Positions 24,274 to 30,882 of a DNA stretch of 33,831 bases are shown one piece after another (the stretch's first letter is position 1; the number at the start of each line of letters is the position of its first letter). This DNA comes from Chloroflexota bacterium (GTDB lineage: Bacteria; Chloroflexota; Dehalococcoidia; Lucifugimonadales; Lucifugimonadaceae). Under the pieces are notes generated by a model. That model did no database searches and was not told where the DNA came from. It was given only the letters and a program-made list of their open reading frames with translations. Made by a program: the position numbers and the translations under genes. The stretch is taken from assembly GCA_018650185.1 (NCBI GenBank), contig JABIGL010000194.1, forward strand, positions 1 through 33,831. The letters run 5' to 3'.

Positions 24274-24993
24274 TCAGTCCTCGTATTCGTTTTGTTGATT
24301 CAACAAATCAGGGCGACGCTCCCCGGTACGGGCATCAGACTGTTCTTTTCGCCACTTCTCTAACCGTGCGTGATCGCCTGAAAGCAGAATCTCCGGCACT
24401 TCCCGGCCGTCCCACTCCGGCGGCCGGGTATAGACCGGACCCTGCAACTTGCCATCGAGTCCGGTCGCAAAGGAATCCGACGGTGCGGAGTCCTGTGAAC
24501 CAAGTGCGCCCGGGATCAGCCGCGTAAGAGCATCTACGAGCACAATAGCCGCCGGTTCCCCACCTGATATTACGTAGTCACCGATCGATATCTCTTCATC
24601 GACACACGCCTCGATAAATCGTTCATCCACGCCCTCGTATCGACCGCAAACAATTATTAAAGATCCATGCGTGGAAAATTCACCGGCCACCCGCTGGTCC
24701 AGACGGCGCCCCTGCGGAGACATAAGAATCACGCGCGGATCCGGCTCGCCACTATTAGCGGCCTGTTGTTTGAGATCATCGACGGCGTCACCAAGCGTGT
24801 CTGGCTTCATCACCATCCCCGCGCCTCCGCCATAAGGCGTGTCGTCGACGGTCCGGTGTTTGTCCTTCGCGTAGTCGCGAAGTTGATGAGTAGTGATCTC
24901 AACAAGGCCGTCACGCGTGGCACGCGAAACAATGCTGGCCCCGAATGGTCCGTCAAACATCTCGGGAAATAGGGTGATGATTCGGATTCGCAA
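24274..24993 (-). CDS. trmD: tRNA (guanine-N1)-methyltransferase TrmD
   Basis: TrmD makes m1G37 in tRNAs, preventing +1 frameshifting. The 239-residue SPOUT enzyme starts [11 protein letters not shown] and has [30 protein letters not shown], the knot motif [14 protein letters not shown], and [19 protein letters not shown]. The C-terminal domain carries [20 protein letters not shown] and [10 protein letters not shown]. All are typical and complete. It sits three bases after the mogA-like gene (stop before start) and immediately before the lipoprotein gene. Confidence 0.96.
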   Translation of the reverse strand: MRIRIITLFPEMFDGPFGASIVSRATRDGLVEITTHQLRDYAKDKHRTVDDTPYGGGAGMVMKPDTLGDAVDDLKQQAANSGEPDPRVILMSPQGRRLDQRVAGEFSTHGSLIIVCGRYEGVDERFIEACVDEEISIGDYVISGGEPAAIVLVDALTRLIPGALGSQDSAPSDSFATGLDGKLQGPVYTRPPEWDGREVPEILLSGDHARLEKWRKEQSDARTGERRPDLLNQQNEYED

Positions 24994-24995
24994 TG

Positions 24996-25607
24996 TCAGG
25001 CTCTTCTGAAGCCTTCATCCGGGTGAGGACCGCGACGATCAGCGAGAATATCGATGGCGTGCCCGAGCACGGGGAGGATAACTTCAAGCGTCTCCCGAAC
25101 ACCGCGCGGACTGCCCGGTAGATTGACGATGAGGGTCCGCCCGCGGACACCCGCGACGGCACGACTGAGCATGGCCGCGTGCGTGGACGCTATCGACTGC
25201 GCACGCATCGTCTCGGCAATACCCGGGACTGTCATATCGATAACGTCGGTAGTGGCCTCCGGAGTCACGTCCCGCGGACCGAGTCCGGTACCACCGGTGG
25301 TCACAATCAGGTCCACCTCACCGCCATCCGACCAGTTTCGGAGTTGCTCAGAGATCTGGTCGCGCTCGTCCGGGACTATCACGCGATCCACCCGCGTAAA
25401 TCCAGCACCACCAAGCATCTCGTCGATGGCGTCGCCACTGGTGTCAGCGCGCTCACCTTTTGCCCCCGCATCGCTGCTCGTCAGGACGGCGAAATTTCGC
25501 CGTCCCTGCGCAGCCTCGTCATGGCCGTGGGAGTGGCCCTCCGCATGGCCATGGTGGTGGCCCTCGGATTTGTCAGGGGAGTTGTGGTGGTGTGCATCGT
25601 GAGTCAT
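24996..25607 (-). CDS. MogA/MoaB-family molybdenum cofactor protein with His-rich N-terminus
   Basis: The 203-residue protein has the MoCF-binding fold: [20 protein letters not shown], the [17 protein letters not shown] nucleotide/pterin-binding loop, and [17 protein letters not shown]. This family adenylylates molybdopterin (MogA) or is a close relative (MoaB); the two cannot be separated here, so no symbol is given. Residues 3-29 contain eleven histidines, resembling metal-binding or metallochaperone tails. The ATG at 25607 starts this tail but has no strong ribosome binding site; in-frame GTG codons up to 25649 are alternatives. It heads the long minus-strand run and is divergent from rsmH. 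No other molybdopterin gene is in the window. Confidence 0.82.
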   Translation of the reverse strand: MTHDAHHHNSPDKSEGHHHGHAEGHSHGHDEAAQGRRNFAVLTSSDAGAKGERADTSGDAIDEMLGGAGFTRVDRVIVPDERDQISEQLRNWSDGGEVDLIVTTGGTGLGPRDVTPEATTDVIDMTVPGIAETMRAQSIASTHAAMLSRAVAGVRGRTLIVNLPGSPRGVRETLEVILPVLGHAIDILADRRGPHPDEGFRRA

Positions 25608-25983
25608 CGGGAGAAAGATGCTAGCACGGCCCACCGGGCGGTTTCGCACCGGAGGCGTCCAGCGCGGCGAACGTTGGATGCGACGCGACTCAGCACGAAG
25701 TCACATAAATATGTCCAAACGCGTAATCCACTCCGCTAGCGAAAAAGTGCCGCGGATTGATACCTATTTACGGGTGCGGACGCGGAACAGTCAGAACACT
25801 TTCGCGACGTACCCAATTTGAAGTCCCGTTCCGAAGGGTTTCCGGCAAACAAATGAACAGGATCTGGCCCGCCAATTGACGCCCGTAACGCTTCCCATGC
25901 CTCGGTCAGCGACACAGCGATGTGCCGTTGCCGGAGCGCGTACGACCGCGGTGGCAGCCAATACCTACTCGGAGCTAGCCCCG
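25608..25983. other. Divergent spacer between the mogA-like gene and rsmH
   Basis: About 376 bases, or about 226 if the longest frames are used, separate the two starts. This must hold promoters for both the minus-strand housekeeping run and the division cluster, but no element is strong enough to mark. No mraZ gene or other coding region is visible; a short frame at 25618-25821 has no family features. Confidence 0.45.
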
Positions 25984-26928
25984 GTGCCTGAGCGACGCCA
26001 TATCCCGGTCATGCTGCCGGAAGTGCTCCGTGCCCTGGATGTCAAACCTGGCGGCGCATACGTCGACGCCAATCTTGGCGAAGGCGGACACACCGAGGCC
26101 ATTCTTCAGGCAAATGCCCCGGACGGCACGGTTCTCGGTATCGATGCCGATGCCGAAGCCATCACATCCGCCAGGGGCCGCCTCGCCGGGTCACCAGACC
26201 TGGCAGGTCGCATGACCACGGCGAACGCCAACTTCCGGGACATCGCAGACGTCTCGGCTGATCACGGCCACGCCGTCGGTTCCGTCGATGGGGTTCTTTT
26301 TGACCTGGGCCTCTCATCACTACAACTCGACACCGAGCAACGCGGGTTCAGCTTCCGACGACCGGACCCGCTGGATATGCGTTTTGACGTCAGGCAGTCG
26401 ATTACCGCTGGCGACATCGTCAACCGCTACGACCGGGACGATCTCGCCGACGTGATTTACCAGTACGGCGAAGAACGCTCATCCCGCCGCGTCGCCGCCG
26501 CGATAGTTGCCGCACGGCCGCTCCAGACCGCATCCCAACTTGCAGATGTGATCGCCAGTGCCATGCCACGACGAGGCGGACGAAGCCGCATCCACCCGGC
26601 GACTAAAACGTTCCAGGCGTTGCGTATCGCCGTCAACGACGAACTCGGCGCTCTTGAGGACGGTCTGAATCAGGCCATTTCTCTCCTCAAGCCCGGCGGC
26701 CGCGTTGTCGTGATCGCGTACCACTCTCTCGAAGATCGCATCGTCAAAAACCTGTTCCGACGTGAGGCGACCGACTGCATCTGCCCGCCGGAACGACCGA
26801 TATGTGACTGCGGTCATACCGCCTCGGTGACTCTCGTTTCTCGACGAGTCATTAAGCCATCTGAGGCAGAGATCGACGGCAACCCGCGGAGCCGGAGCGC
26901 CAGGCTCAGGGCGGTGGAACGGCTATGA
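25984..26928 (+). CDS. rsmH: 16S rRNA m4C1402 methyltransferase RsmH (MraW)
   Basis: RsmH methylates N4 of C1402 in 16S rRNA. The protein has the family start HIPVMLPEVLRALDV, the SAM-binding motif YVDANLGEGGHTEAIL, LFDLGLSSLQLD, RGFSFRRPDPLDMRFD, and the C-terminal HSLEDRIVKNLFRR. I prefer the GTG at 25984, which gives PERRHIPVM and has GGAG about ten bases upstream; the frame stays open to a TTG at 25876, which would add 36 residues of non-family sequence. It is the first gene of the shortened division cluster, and its stop overlaps the next small ORF (ATGA). Confidence 0.93.
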   Translation: MPERRHIPVMLPEVLRALDVKPGGAYVDANLGEGGHTEAILQANAPDGTVLGIDADAEAITSARGRLAGSPDLAGRMTTANANFRDIADVSADHGHAVGSVDGVLFDLGLSSLQLDTEQRGFSFRRPDPLDMRFDVRQSITAGDIVNRYDRDDLADVIYQYGEERSSRRVAAAIVAARPLQTASQLADVIASAMPRRGGRSRIHPATKTFQALRIAVNDELGALEDGLNQAISLLKPGGRVVVIAYHSLEDRIVKNLFRREATDCICPPERPICDCGHTASVTLVSRRVIKPSEAEIDGNPRSRSARLRAVERL

Positions 26929-27041
26929 GGATTTACATGATCCGCCGTTTCGCCCGTCCTCCTGATACGAGACGAGGCCCAGGGGTGGACCGAGCAACCA
27001 GTATTTTCGAACACGGGTATCTGACGGGGACAGACAAATGA
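26925..27041 (+). CDS. 38-residue ORF bridging rsmH and ftsA
   Basis: The ATG at 26925 overlaps the rsmH stop, and its own TGA at 27039-27041 overlaps the ftsA ATG at 27038, so it joins the two genes by four-base ATGA overlaps at both ends. The peptide is basic at the start (MRIYMIRRFARPPDTRRGPG) and has no membrane segment, so it is not FtsL, although it occupies the ftsL position. GGTGG lies about eight bases upstream. It may be a real small protein or only a device coupling ftsA translation to rsmH. Whether it is translated cannot be told. Confidence 0.4.
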   Translation: MRIYMIRRFARPPDTRRGPGVDRATSIFEHGYLTGTDK

Positions 27042-28333
27042 TCCAGGAAGATTACAGAGCGGCGATAGATGTGGGCACGACAAAGGTCGTGACCGTGATC
27101 GGCCGTGAACGTCCGGACGGGAGCGTTGAGATCGCCGGGGTTGGCGTTTCTCCTTGCAACGGGCTGAGCAAGGGCATGGTGCGGGACGACGCAGCCACGA
27201 CCCAGGCGATCAAATCATCTATAGCCGAAGCCTCCAAACAGGCCGGTGTTTCTATCAAGTCCGCCTACGTCGGCTTGTCCGGTAGCCACATTGAGTCCAG
27301 CAATCGCTGGGACCAGGTCCACGACAACCCGGCCGAAAGCGTAATCACTCAGGAAGTCCTGGACGCGTCGATGGCGACGGTGCATGACATGGCCTCCGAC
27401 AGCGGCGGCAAACTCCTGCACGTAATCCCCCGCGGTTACGCACTCGACAATCGACACCTCGTGCGAATGCCAATCGGCATGCACGCCCGGGAGATCCACG
27501 CCCACACCCACGTGGTGAAGGGCGACGAAGCAAGTATCGAGCGACTCAGGGCGGCGGCGGAATCCGCCGGTATCCATGTGGCTGACCTGATCGTTGAACC
27601 GATCGCATCCGCAGAAGCGGCACTCACCTCTACGGAGCGTGATGACGGCGTTGTCCTCCTGGACATCGGTGGCGGCACCACGGACATCGCCGTCTTCGTC
27701 GGCGGCCAAATCGTTCACAGCGCGGTCCTACCGGTCGGCGGATGGCAGTTCACAAACGACCTTGTAACCGCCTTCATGACTTCCTTTGAAGAGGCGGAAG
27801 AGATCAAGTGCGGGTCCGGTTCGGTTACTCCCGAAGTCGCCTCGATGCGTGAGGAGTTGTTCATCAACTCCCTCGCCGACAGCGTCGAAGGCCCAATCGC
27901 CGTGACCAAACGAGAGCTCGGGCAACTTCTCAAGGAACGTGCGCACGAGTTGTTCCGGTTGGTGAAGGGCAAACTCGCAACGCCACACCTCGCAAACGTC
28001 CCGATAGACCGCGTCGTTCTTACGGGCGGCGGGGCAAAGCTGGACGGTATGCAGGCGCTGGCCCGCTACGTATTCCAGGGTCGAGTCCGGACCTCCGGTC
28101 CACGACCCCTTGTAGGACTTGATGAGCAGTACCAGGACCCGGCGTACAGCGCGGGGATCGGGATGCTGATCTGGGGCCTGCGAAACCTGCCGAGCGGATC
28201 ACATCTGGGCGTATCAACTGTTAACGGAGCAGAGGTGCTGGGCGGCGGAAACCGCTGGTATGACGCTTTCACAGGATGGCGCAAGCGGGGAGAACGATCA
28301 GGCAACGAGACCCGAACGGGGGTTTCGGTGTGA
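27038..28333 (+). CDS. ftsA: Cell division protein FtsA
   Basis: FtsA is an actin-like ATPase that tethers FtsZ to the membrane. The 431-residue protein has phosphate-1 AAIDVGTTKV (8-17), phosphate-2 LLDIGGGTTDIAVF (207-220) and the adenosine motif VVLTGGGAKLDG (326-337), plus a 1C/SHS2-like insert (about 85-165). The last 27 residues include RWYDAFTGWRKRGER, which could form the amphipathic membrane-targeting helix, followed by a short polar tail. GGGGA lies before the ATG. It overlaps the 38-residue ORF by four bases and precedes ftsZ by 177 bases. Confidence 0.93.
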   Translation: MIQEDYRAAIDVGTTKVVTVIGRERPDGSVEIAGVGVSPCNGLSKGMVRDDAATTQAIKSSIAEASKQAGVSIKSAYVGLSGSHIESSNRWDQVHDNPAESVITQEVLDASMATVHDMASDSGGKLLHVIPRGYALDNRHLVRMPIGMHAREIHAHTHVVKGDEASIERLRAAAESAGIHVADLIVEPIASAEAALTSTERDDGVVLLDIGGGTTDIAVFVGGQIVHSAVLPVGGWQFTNDLVTAFMTSFEEAEEIKCGSGSVTPEVASMREELFINSLADSVEGPIAVTKRELGQLLKERAHELFRLVKGKLATPHLANVPIDRVVLTGGGAKLDGMQALARYVFQGRVRTSGPRPLVGLDEQYQDPAYSAGIGMLIWGLRNLPSGSHLGVSTVNGAEVLGGGNRWYDAFTGWRKRGERSGNETRTGVSV

Positions 28334-28382
28334 GCAAACGGAATCCGTCCGGGGACCGTTACAGGGTCCAACGGGCGGCTCG

Positions 28383-28514
28383 ATGAATCACTCAAAACCC
28401 TCGGCCAGGGCATCGGCCAACAAACCCCGAACATTTTGGGACCAAAGGGCACATCGGACAGCGATCCAGATAGCCGAAGGCCCGCAGATGTGCCAGGAGA
28501 CTAGAACAATATGA
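28383..28514 (+). CDS. Possible 43-residue ORF between ftsA and ftsZ
   Basis: An ATG at 28383 (frame open back to 28260, inside ftsA) leads to a TGA at 28512-28514 that overlaps the ftsZ ATG at 28511 as ATGA. The peptide is polar and unremarkable (MNHSKPSARASANKPRTF at the start). It uses several codons rare in neighbouring genes (AGA, AGG, ATA), which argues against strong selection as protein. It is listed because it repeats the ATGA arrangement seen before ftsA. It may be spurious. Confidence 0.22.
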   Translation: MNHSKPSARASANKPRTFWDQRAHRTAIQIAEGPQMCQETRTI

Positions 28515-29611
28515 ACGCAAAAATCGAAGCCACCCCGGACAACATCGGAGTAGCGAAAATCAAAGTCGTCGGTGTCGGCGGTGGTGGCTCTAACGCCGTC
28601 TCCCGCATGTACCGTGACCGACTTCCCGAGGTCGAGTACATCACCGTAAATACGGACGCGCAGGCACTCGTGCGTAGCGATGTCCCCATCCGGTTGCGGA
28701 TTGGTGACGACACCGCTCGTGGTCTTGGCGTAGGTGGCGACCCCGAGAAGGGTCAGGCGTGTGCAGAGGAAAGTCGGGACGAGGTCCGAGAGGTCCTCGA
28801 GGGCGCAGACATGGTGTTCATCGCTGCCGGAATGGGCGGCGGCACCGGCACCGGCGCAGCGCCGATCGTGGCCGAGACGGCTCGCGAGATGGGCGCACTG
28901 ACCGTTGGCGTCGTGACCCAGCCTTTCGCATTTGAAGGCCGACGACGCATGAAGCATGCCGAGGAAGGCGTCGCCCGGCTCAAGGACAAGGTCGACACCC
29001 TCATCACGATCCCGAACGACCGTCTCCTCATCATCTGTGATGAAGAGGTAACGATGGAGTCCGGGTTCCGCATGGCCGATAACATCCTCCGACAGGGTGT
29101 GCAGTCCATCGCAGAGCTGGTGACCGTAGCCGGTGAGATCAACCTGGACTTTGCTGACATCAAGGCCGTCATGAGCAACGCCGGACCGGCGTGGATGGCT
29201 ATCGGCTCAGGCAGCGGCGACAACAGGGCCATCCAGGCCGCAGAGGAAGCAATTCAGAGTCCTCTGCTGGATGTCTCTCTTGAGGGTGCCCGCGGCGTGA
29301 TCTTCAACATCACGGGCGGAAGTGACCTGACGATTAACGAGGTCCACCAGGCCTCCGAGGTGATCTCCGGCGTCGTAGACCCGGAGGCGAACATCATCTT
29401 CGGTATGGTGACCGACATGAAGATGGAGAACGAGGTCAAGTTGACCATCATCGCCACCGGCTTCCCGGCCGAGGACGGTTCGATCAACCTGGCGGACGCC
29501 GAGACGGTGAGCGCGGATTCACCCGACCTCGACATCCCGCCGTTCCTCCGACACCACCCGGCAGCACGACGCCGCATGCGTGGTGCAACTGCCGCAACGG
29601 CAATGGACTAA
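28511..29611 (+). CDS. ftsZ: Cell division GTPase FtsZ
   Basis: The 366-residue tubulin homologue has [10 protein letters not shown] (21-30), the signature GGGTGTG (109-115) and the T7 loop NLDFADIK (211-218), so polymerisation and GTP hydrolysis should be intact. The C-terminal conserved peptide is LDIPPFLR (from about 340), which normally ends the protein and binds FtsA; here about 19 more residues follow, including [11 protein letters not shown], an Arg-rich extension. AGGAGA lies about ten bases before the ATG. The transcript ends in a strong hairpin at 29668-29699. Confidence 0.96.
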   Translation: MNAKIEATPDNIGVAKIKVVGVGGGGSNAVSRMYRDRLPEVEYITVNTDAQALVRSDVPIRLRIGDDTARGLGVGGDPEKGQACAEESRDEVREVLEGADMVFIAAGMGGGTGTGAAPIVAETAREMGALTVGVVTQPFAFEGRRRMKHAEEGVARLKDKVDTLITIPNDRLLIICDEEVTMESGFRMADNILRQGVQSIAELVTVAGEINLDFADIKAVMSNAGPAWMAIGSGSGDNRAIQAAEEAIQSPLLDVSLEGARGVIFNITGGSDLTINEVHQASEVISGVVDPEANIIFGMVTDMKMENEVKLTIIATGFPAEDGSINLADAETVSADSPDLDIPPFLRHHPAARRRMRGATAATAMD

Positions 29612-29667
29612 GACCCGCTTCGGGCATAACAGCCCGGGCATTTGTAGACGGTTCTACAGGCGAATTG

Positions 29668-29699
29668 AAAGGCCCCCGGCATTCGTGCCGGGGGCCTTT
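29668..29699 (+). terminator. Strong hairpin terminator after ftsZ
   Basis: AAAGGCCCCCGGCA (29668-29681) pairs perfectly with TGCCGGGGGCCTTT (29686-29699) around the stable TTCG loop, a 14-bp stem. The T-run is short and part of the stem. It should end the rsmH-ftsA-ftsZ transcript. Confidence 0.85.
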
Positions 29700-29796
29700 G
29701 CGCGTGGCGAGATTATCCGGTTTCTCTCGGGGTACCAATACATGTCCAACTCCCCCGAATCACGTTCAAAAATGGTAAAATAAGAGCCTGTTTTGA

Positions 29797-29818
29797 GGCG
29801 TTCATACGCCCCGTTCGC
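29797..29818 (+). promoter_or_regulatory. Hairpin followed by GCCCCGTTCGC
   Basis: GGCGT (29797-29801) pairs with ACGCC (29806-29810), and GCCCCGTTCGC occupies 29808-29818. A hairpin followed by the near-identical GCCCCGTTTGC recurs at 30732-30767 before nrdJ. Function unknown. Confidence 0.25.
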
Positions 29819-29881
29819 TATGTCTCCTGCGGATGCTGTACTCAGACCTAAGATCGGTCCCAAATCGGTCAACCTCAAGTC

Positions 29882-29910
29882 TTGACACCCCCCAACGGAT
29901 AGTGCATGCT
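29882..29910 (+). promoter_or_regulatory. nrdR: Candidate nrdR promoter
   Basis: A perfect TTGACA -35 lies at 29882-29887. At 17-base spacing the -10 would be CATGCT (29905-29910), a poor match. The position is supported mainly by the two NrdR-box-like sites, which would overlap the spacer and the start region. Confidence 0.35.
29890..29905 (+). promoter_or_regulatory. Candidate NrdR box 1
   Basis: CCCCAACGGATAGTGC agrees with about 10 of 16 positions of the NrdR box consensus as I recall it (ACACWATATATWGTGT). It starts exactly 32 bases before box 2, matching the typical tandem spacing of about three helical turns. Confidence 0.35.
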
Positions 29911-29921
29911 CTGCGGCTCAC

Positions 29922-29937
29922 GCACCATATATAGGGG
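29922..29937 (+). promoter_or_regulatory. Candidate NrdR box 2
   Basis: GCACCATATATAGGGG agrees with about 12 of 16 positions of the NrdR consensus, including the ATATATAG core. Its place upstream of nrdR-nrdJ fits NrdR repression of its own operon and the reductase when dATP is high. Confidence 0.55.
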
Positions 29938-30021
29938 TTGCCGACAGTAGACCACTAGATCGTGTGTGACCCTTCTCACAAGGGATTGGCGTACTAATTC
30001 GGGAGGGTCGGAGGCTCAAAC

Positions 30022-30573
30022 GTGCAGTGCCCGTTTTGCGGCCATGACGACTCAAAGGTAATCGACTCACGGGAAGCCCCCGACGGAGTTCGACGCCGAC
30101 GAGAATGCACGGGATGTGGACTGCGGTTCACGACCTACGAGCGGGTGCACACCACGCCGCTGCTTCTCGCCAAGTCGGACGGTCGCAGGGAACCATTCTC
30201 CACGGAGAAACTTGAGCGATCCCTTCGATTAGCATGCGCCAAACGCCCCTTAGAGGTAGGAGCGATTGGGAAGATAGTTACGGATATCGATTCCGAGTTG
30301 CACCGTCTCGGCAAGGCTGAGGTTGAAAGTCGGGTCATCGGCGAGATGGTGATGGAGCGGTTGCGGGAGTTGGACCGGGTGGCGTACATCCGATACGCCT
30401 CGGTATACAGGGACTTTGAGGACCTGGATACCTTCGCCCAGGAGGTCGAGGCGCTTCGAGATGAAACGTCAGACGGCCCCAAACCGCAGCTCAGGCTGAT
30501 CGAGGATGACGTACCGAGACTTGCCAATCGAGGAAGAAGACGAAGGACTCGCAGGGCGGCCTCAGGAAACTAA
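30022..30573 (+). CDS. nrdR: Transcriptional repressor NrdR
   Basis: NrdR senses ATP/dATP with an ATP-cone and represses ribonucleotide reductase genes. The 183-residue protein has the zinc ribbon (Cys3, Cys6, Cys29, Cys32) with SREAPDGVRRRRECTGCGLRF between and around them, and an ATP-cone from about 46 to 136. Typical NrdR is about 150 residues; here about 30 extra C-terminal residues end in a basic run (RGRRRRTRRAASGN). It begins with GTG, with GGAGG eight bases upstream. nrdJ lies 309 bases downstream on the same strand. Confidence 0.95.
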   Translation: MQCPFCGHDDSKVIDSREAPDGVRRRRECTGCGLRFTTYERVHTTPLLLAKSDGRREPFSTEKLERSLRLACAKRPLEVGAIGKIVTDIDSELHRLGKAEVESRVIGEMVMERLRELDRVAYIRYASVYRDFEDLDTFAQEVEALRDETSDGPKPQLRLIEDDVPRLANRGRRRRTRRAASGN

Positions 30574-30648
30574 GGCTTCAGAACTGCAAAATAAACCGCT
30601 CCCGGTCGTGGGAGCCCGAGATCGAGAACAACGAGAAAGGAGGATCCG

Positions 30649-30756
30649 ATGCGCTTAGCGCGATGCCGGTCTACCGGCTCAACATCATTTTGGCGCGATC
30701 GGTTCCTCAGTGTTCCCGATGCGCCACGCGGACGAGGGCTTCTAAAGCTCTCGTAG
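30649..30756 (+). CDS. Possible 35-residue leader ORF upstream of nrdJ
   Basis: AAAGGAGG ends five bases before the ATG, one of the best ribosome binding sites in the window. The peptide is Arg-rich (MRLARCRSTG at the start, LLKLS at the end) with no family features. Its stop codon begins at the last base of the 30732-30754 hairpin, so translating ribosomes would disrupt two leader stems, as in attenuation-type control. Translation is unproven. Confidence 0.35.
   Translation: MRLARCRSTGSTSFWRDRFLSVPDAPRGRGLLKLS
30732..30754 (+). promoter_or_regulatory. Leader hairpin over the small ORF stop
   Basis: ACGAGGGCTT (30732-30741) pairs with AAGCTCTCGT (30745-30754) with one G-U pair and a three-base loop. 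The sequence after it, AGGCCCCG, has no T-run. Confidence 0.55.
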
Positions 30757-30761
30757 GCCCC

Positions 30762-30788
30762 GTTTGCGACCGATGATCGGTCACAAAC
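30762..30788 (+). promoter_or_regulatory. Last leader hairpin before nrdJ
   Basis: GTTTG (30762-30766) pairs with CAAAC (30784-30788) and GACCGA (30768-30773) with TCGGTC (30777-30782), with one C-A mismatch and a TGA loop. It lies about 95 bases before the nrdJ start. Confidence 0.55.
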
Positions 30789-30882
30789 CATTTACCGCCC
30801 ACCAGATTTAACCGATGGTGTTCCCGCCCTGCGAGAGCTATACCCATCACTAGACCCCAGATTCAGACAACAGGATTCGCGA

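Larger units (their letters stand above)
29612..30021. other. 410-base spacer between ftsZ and nrdR
   Basis: The spacer holds, in order, a strong terminator (29668-29699), a GGCGT-TCAT-ACGCC hairpin (29797-29810), and a promoter-like TTGACA with two candidate NrdR boxes (29882-29937), all listed separately. Two ATCGGTC copies lie around 29855-29875. No gene is visible. Confidence 0.6.
30574..30882 (+). other. 309-base structured leader between nrdR and nrdJ
   Basis: No conventional gene lies here, but the stretch is packed with hairpins: GCTCCC/GGGAGC (30598-30615), GCCGG/CCGGC (30665-30678), an 11-bp two-part stem TGGCGC+ATCGG/CCGAT+GCGCCA (30691-30726), a 10-bp stem (30732-30754) and an 11-bp stem with one mismatch (30762-30788). 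A small ORF with a near-perfect ribosome binding site runs through the middle (30649-30756). There is no B12-box GCCACTG, so it is not a standard cobalamin riboswitch. It may be a cis-acting RNA controlling nrdJ or a separate small RNA. Confidence 0.5.

Noticed and set aside
25618-25821. Open frame of 67 codons upstream of rsmH in the position of mraZ
   Set aside because: It has no resemblance to MraZ and reads as random basic sequence.
29654-30791. Minus-strand frames at 29654-29878 and 30570-30791 that share the peptide ANGAYE
   Set aside because: The shared residues come from the repeated GCCCCGTTYGC DNA motif; neither frame has a good start or family features.
30574-30882. Cobalamin riboswitch before nrdJ
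   Set aside because: The conserved B12-box (GCCACTG) is absent, and the hairpin arrangement does not fit the known fold.
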